The notes under the pieces were generated by a model that was not told where the DNA came from, ran no database searches, and saw only the letters and a program-made list of their open reading frames with translations. A program made the translations under genes and the position numbers. A stretch of 14,839 nt of DNA from an uncultured Opitutia bacterium (GTDB lineage Bacteria; Verrucomicrobiota; Verrucomicrobiia; Opitutales; UBA953): NCBI GenBank assembly GCA_903929325.1, contig CAIYUD010000225.1, forward strand, positions 1-14,839, read 5' to 3'. The number at the start of each line of letters is the position of its first letter. Position 1 is the stretch's first letter. Below are positions 14,175 to 14,839 of this stretch, piece by piece.

Positions 14175-14662
14175 CCGCCGCTGCTGCTGCCGCCGCTGCG
14201 GCTGTTCGTGCAGCGCGCTTACGAACTTTCCATGCGCTTTTGGCGACGTTGGCTGGGACAACCCCTGAGCTGCGTCGTGATATCGATGCTGTTTTGCGGG
14301 TCGTGGAATCAGAGATCTTACCTTCGCGTGGCTTAGACTCCGAAGGATTAGTGAGTGCTGCTCGGCAGATTGTCTCGCTGATTTTACCCGTTGGACGCAC
14401 GCCAGATATTGCTGTGCTGGATTATCGCGACCAGCCGTTTGATCCGCTTTGGGCGGGTGGGGCAGTCGAGAGAGCTTTGGCCCCCGTCGACGGTTCGTCG
14501 GATGTCTTACTGTGGGTTGTTGGCTTGCAGGACCAATTTTTGGGCGGTCAACGTGCCCGTTCAGCTCGGTATCAAGGAGCGTATGACGCTGCCGTTGATA
14601 CATTGAATGGATTAACTGCACGTATGTCTGGCCGTGGGCGTATTACCGTGGTGGTTCTCTAA
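14171..14662 (+). CDS. Unrecognised Ala-rich protein between nrdR and the HIT gene
   Basis: I do not recognise this 163-residue protein. It begins with a run of nine alanines (residues 3-11) followed by VRAARLRTFHALLATLAG, which looks like a long amphipathic helix. The middle contains PDIAVLDYRDQPFDPLWAGG (78-97), and VDGSSDVLLWVVGLQDQFLGG (105-125) has a buried-strand pattern. The end (RITVVVL) is a likely beta strand right at the C-terminus. No signal peptide, transmembrane helix, Cys or metal motif is visible, so a soluble cytoplasmic protein is likely. The start is well supported: GGGAGG at 14156-14161 is the best Shine-Dalgarno of the window, and the ATG overlaps the nrdR stop. The HIT gene starts 2 nt after its stop. 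Function unknown; the tight packing suggests expression together with nrdR. Confidence 0.8.
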   Translation: MTAAAAAAAAAVRAARLRTFHALLATLAGTTPELRRDIDAVLRVVESEILPSRGLDSEGLVSAARQIVSLILPVGRTPDIAVLDYRDQPFDPLWAGGAVERALAPVDGSSDVLLWVVGLQDQFLGGQRARSARYQGAYDAAVDTLNGLTARMSGRGRITVVVL

Positions 14663-14664
14663 AC

Positions 14665-14839
14665 GTGTCCAAGACACTCTTCCAGCGCATTGCCGATCGG
14701 GAAATCCCGGCAACATTCTTGCATGAGGATGACCTCTGTATCGCTTTTCGCGACATTGCCCCACAGGCCCCGGTGCACGTTCTCGTTGTCCCACGTAAAG
14801 CCATTCCACGTATTGCCGAAGCTTCTTCGGACGATCAAG
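14665..14839 (+). CDS. HIT-family (HinT/PKCI-like) nucleotide hydrolase, 3' end cut by window
   Basis: From a GTG at 14665 the frame encodes about 58 residues up to the window edge: MSKTLFQRIADREIPATFLH, then EDDLCIAFRDIAPQAPVHVL and VVPRKAIPRIAEASSDDQ. This is the N-terminal half of a histidine-triad protein: the blocks EIPA, EDD, AFRDIxPQAPVHxLVVPRK are typical of HinT-like purine nucleoside phosphoramidases. The catalytic HxHxH motif would lie beyond the edge, so activity cannot be judged. The GTG start matches the family N-terminus and lies 2 nt after the preceding TAA, the fourth gene in the packed rightward cluster. Confidence 0.9.
   Translation, partial: MSKTLFQRIADREIPATFLHEDDLCIAFRDIAPQAPVHVLVVPRKAIPRIAEASSDDQ

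Noticed and set aside
14127..14621. 164-codon open frame on the minus strand
   Set aside because: It is antisense to the Ala-rich gene and the nrdR end; its Gln/Arg-rich sequence is what GCN-rich DNA gives on the other strand.

Overview
The window looks like chromosomal DNA from a Gram-negative bacterium that makes lipid A. The single-polypeptide LpxC-FabZ fusion, the family of large secreted metallopeptidases with PKD domains, the mono-haem secreted protein and the weak use of Shine-Dalgarno sequences fit the PVC/FCB side of the bacterial tree. A verrucomicrobial (Opitutae-like) host is my best guess; it is inferred from gene families and not proven. No phage, transposon, integrase, CRISPR array or plasmid function is visible. 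Most genes are housekeeping.

Layout, left to right. Positions 2-481 hold the end of an unrecognised membrane-anchored protein, followed by a small hairpin and a secreted single-CXXCH cytochrome-like protein (531-1811). Three tandem 33-bp hairpin units (1801-1899) separate it from a leftward tRNA-His(GTG) at 1916-1993. A rightward pair follows with a 2-nt gap: an RhlE-type RNA helicase (2133-3317, DEVD in place of DEAD) and the riboflavin enzyme RibD (3320-4402). Next comes a pyrimidine-nucleoside phosphorylase family gene (4573-5907) with a changed active-site loop. It ends at a strong bidirectional terminator (5925-5956).

The leftward block 8917-5973 reads lpxC-fabZ, lpxA, then a secreted dienelactone-hydrolase-like protein. 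The first two genes provide early lipid A synthesis (LpxA, LpxC) and the FabZ dehydratase, which competes for the same 3-hydroxyacyl-ACP pool. A divergent intergenic region leads to two paralogous secreted zinc metallopeptidases (9053-10987 and 11081-13069). Each has a signal peptide, a metzincin-type domain, a PPC-like domain, a PKD domain and a C-terminal Ig-like domain, and a terminator lies between them.

The right end is a tightly packed rightward cluster: the glutamine amidotransferase PabA/TrpG, the ribonucleotide reductase repressor NrdR, an unrecognised Ala-rich protein whose start overlaps the nrdR stop, and the first part of a HIT-family nucleotide hydrolase cut by the window edge.

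I see no clearly new multi-gene system. The points most worth a second look are the phosphorylase active site, the metallopeptidase pair with its shared C-terminal domain, the 33-bp hairpin repeats beside the tRNA, and the unrecognised protein between nrdR and the HIT gene.
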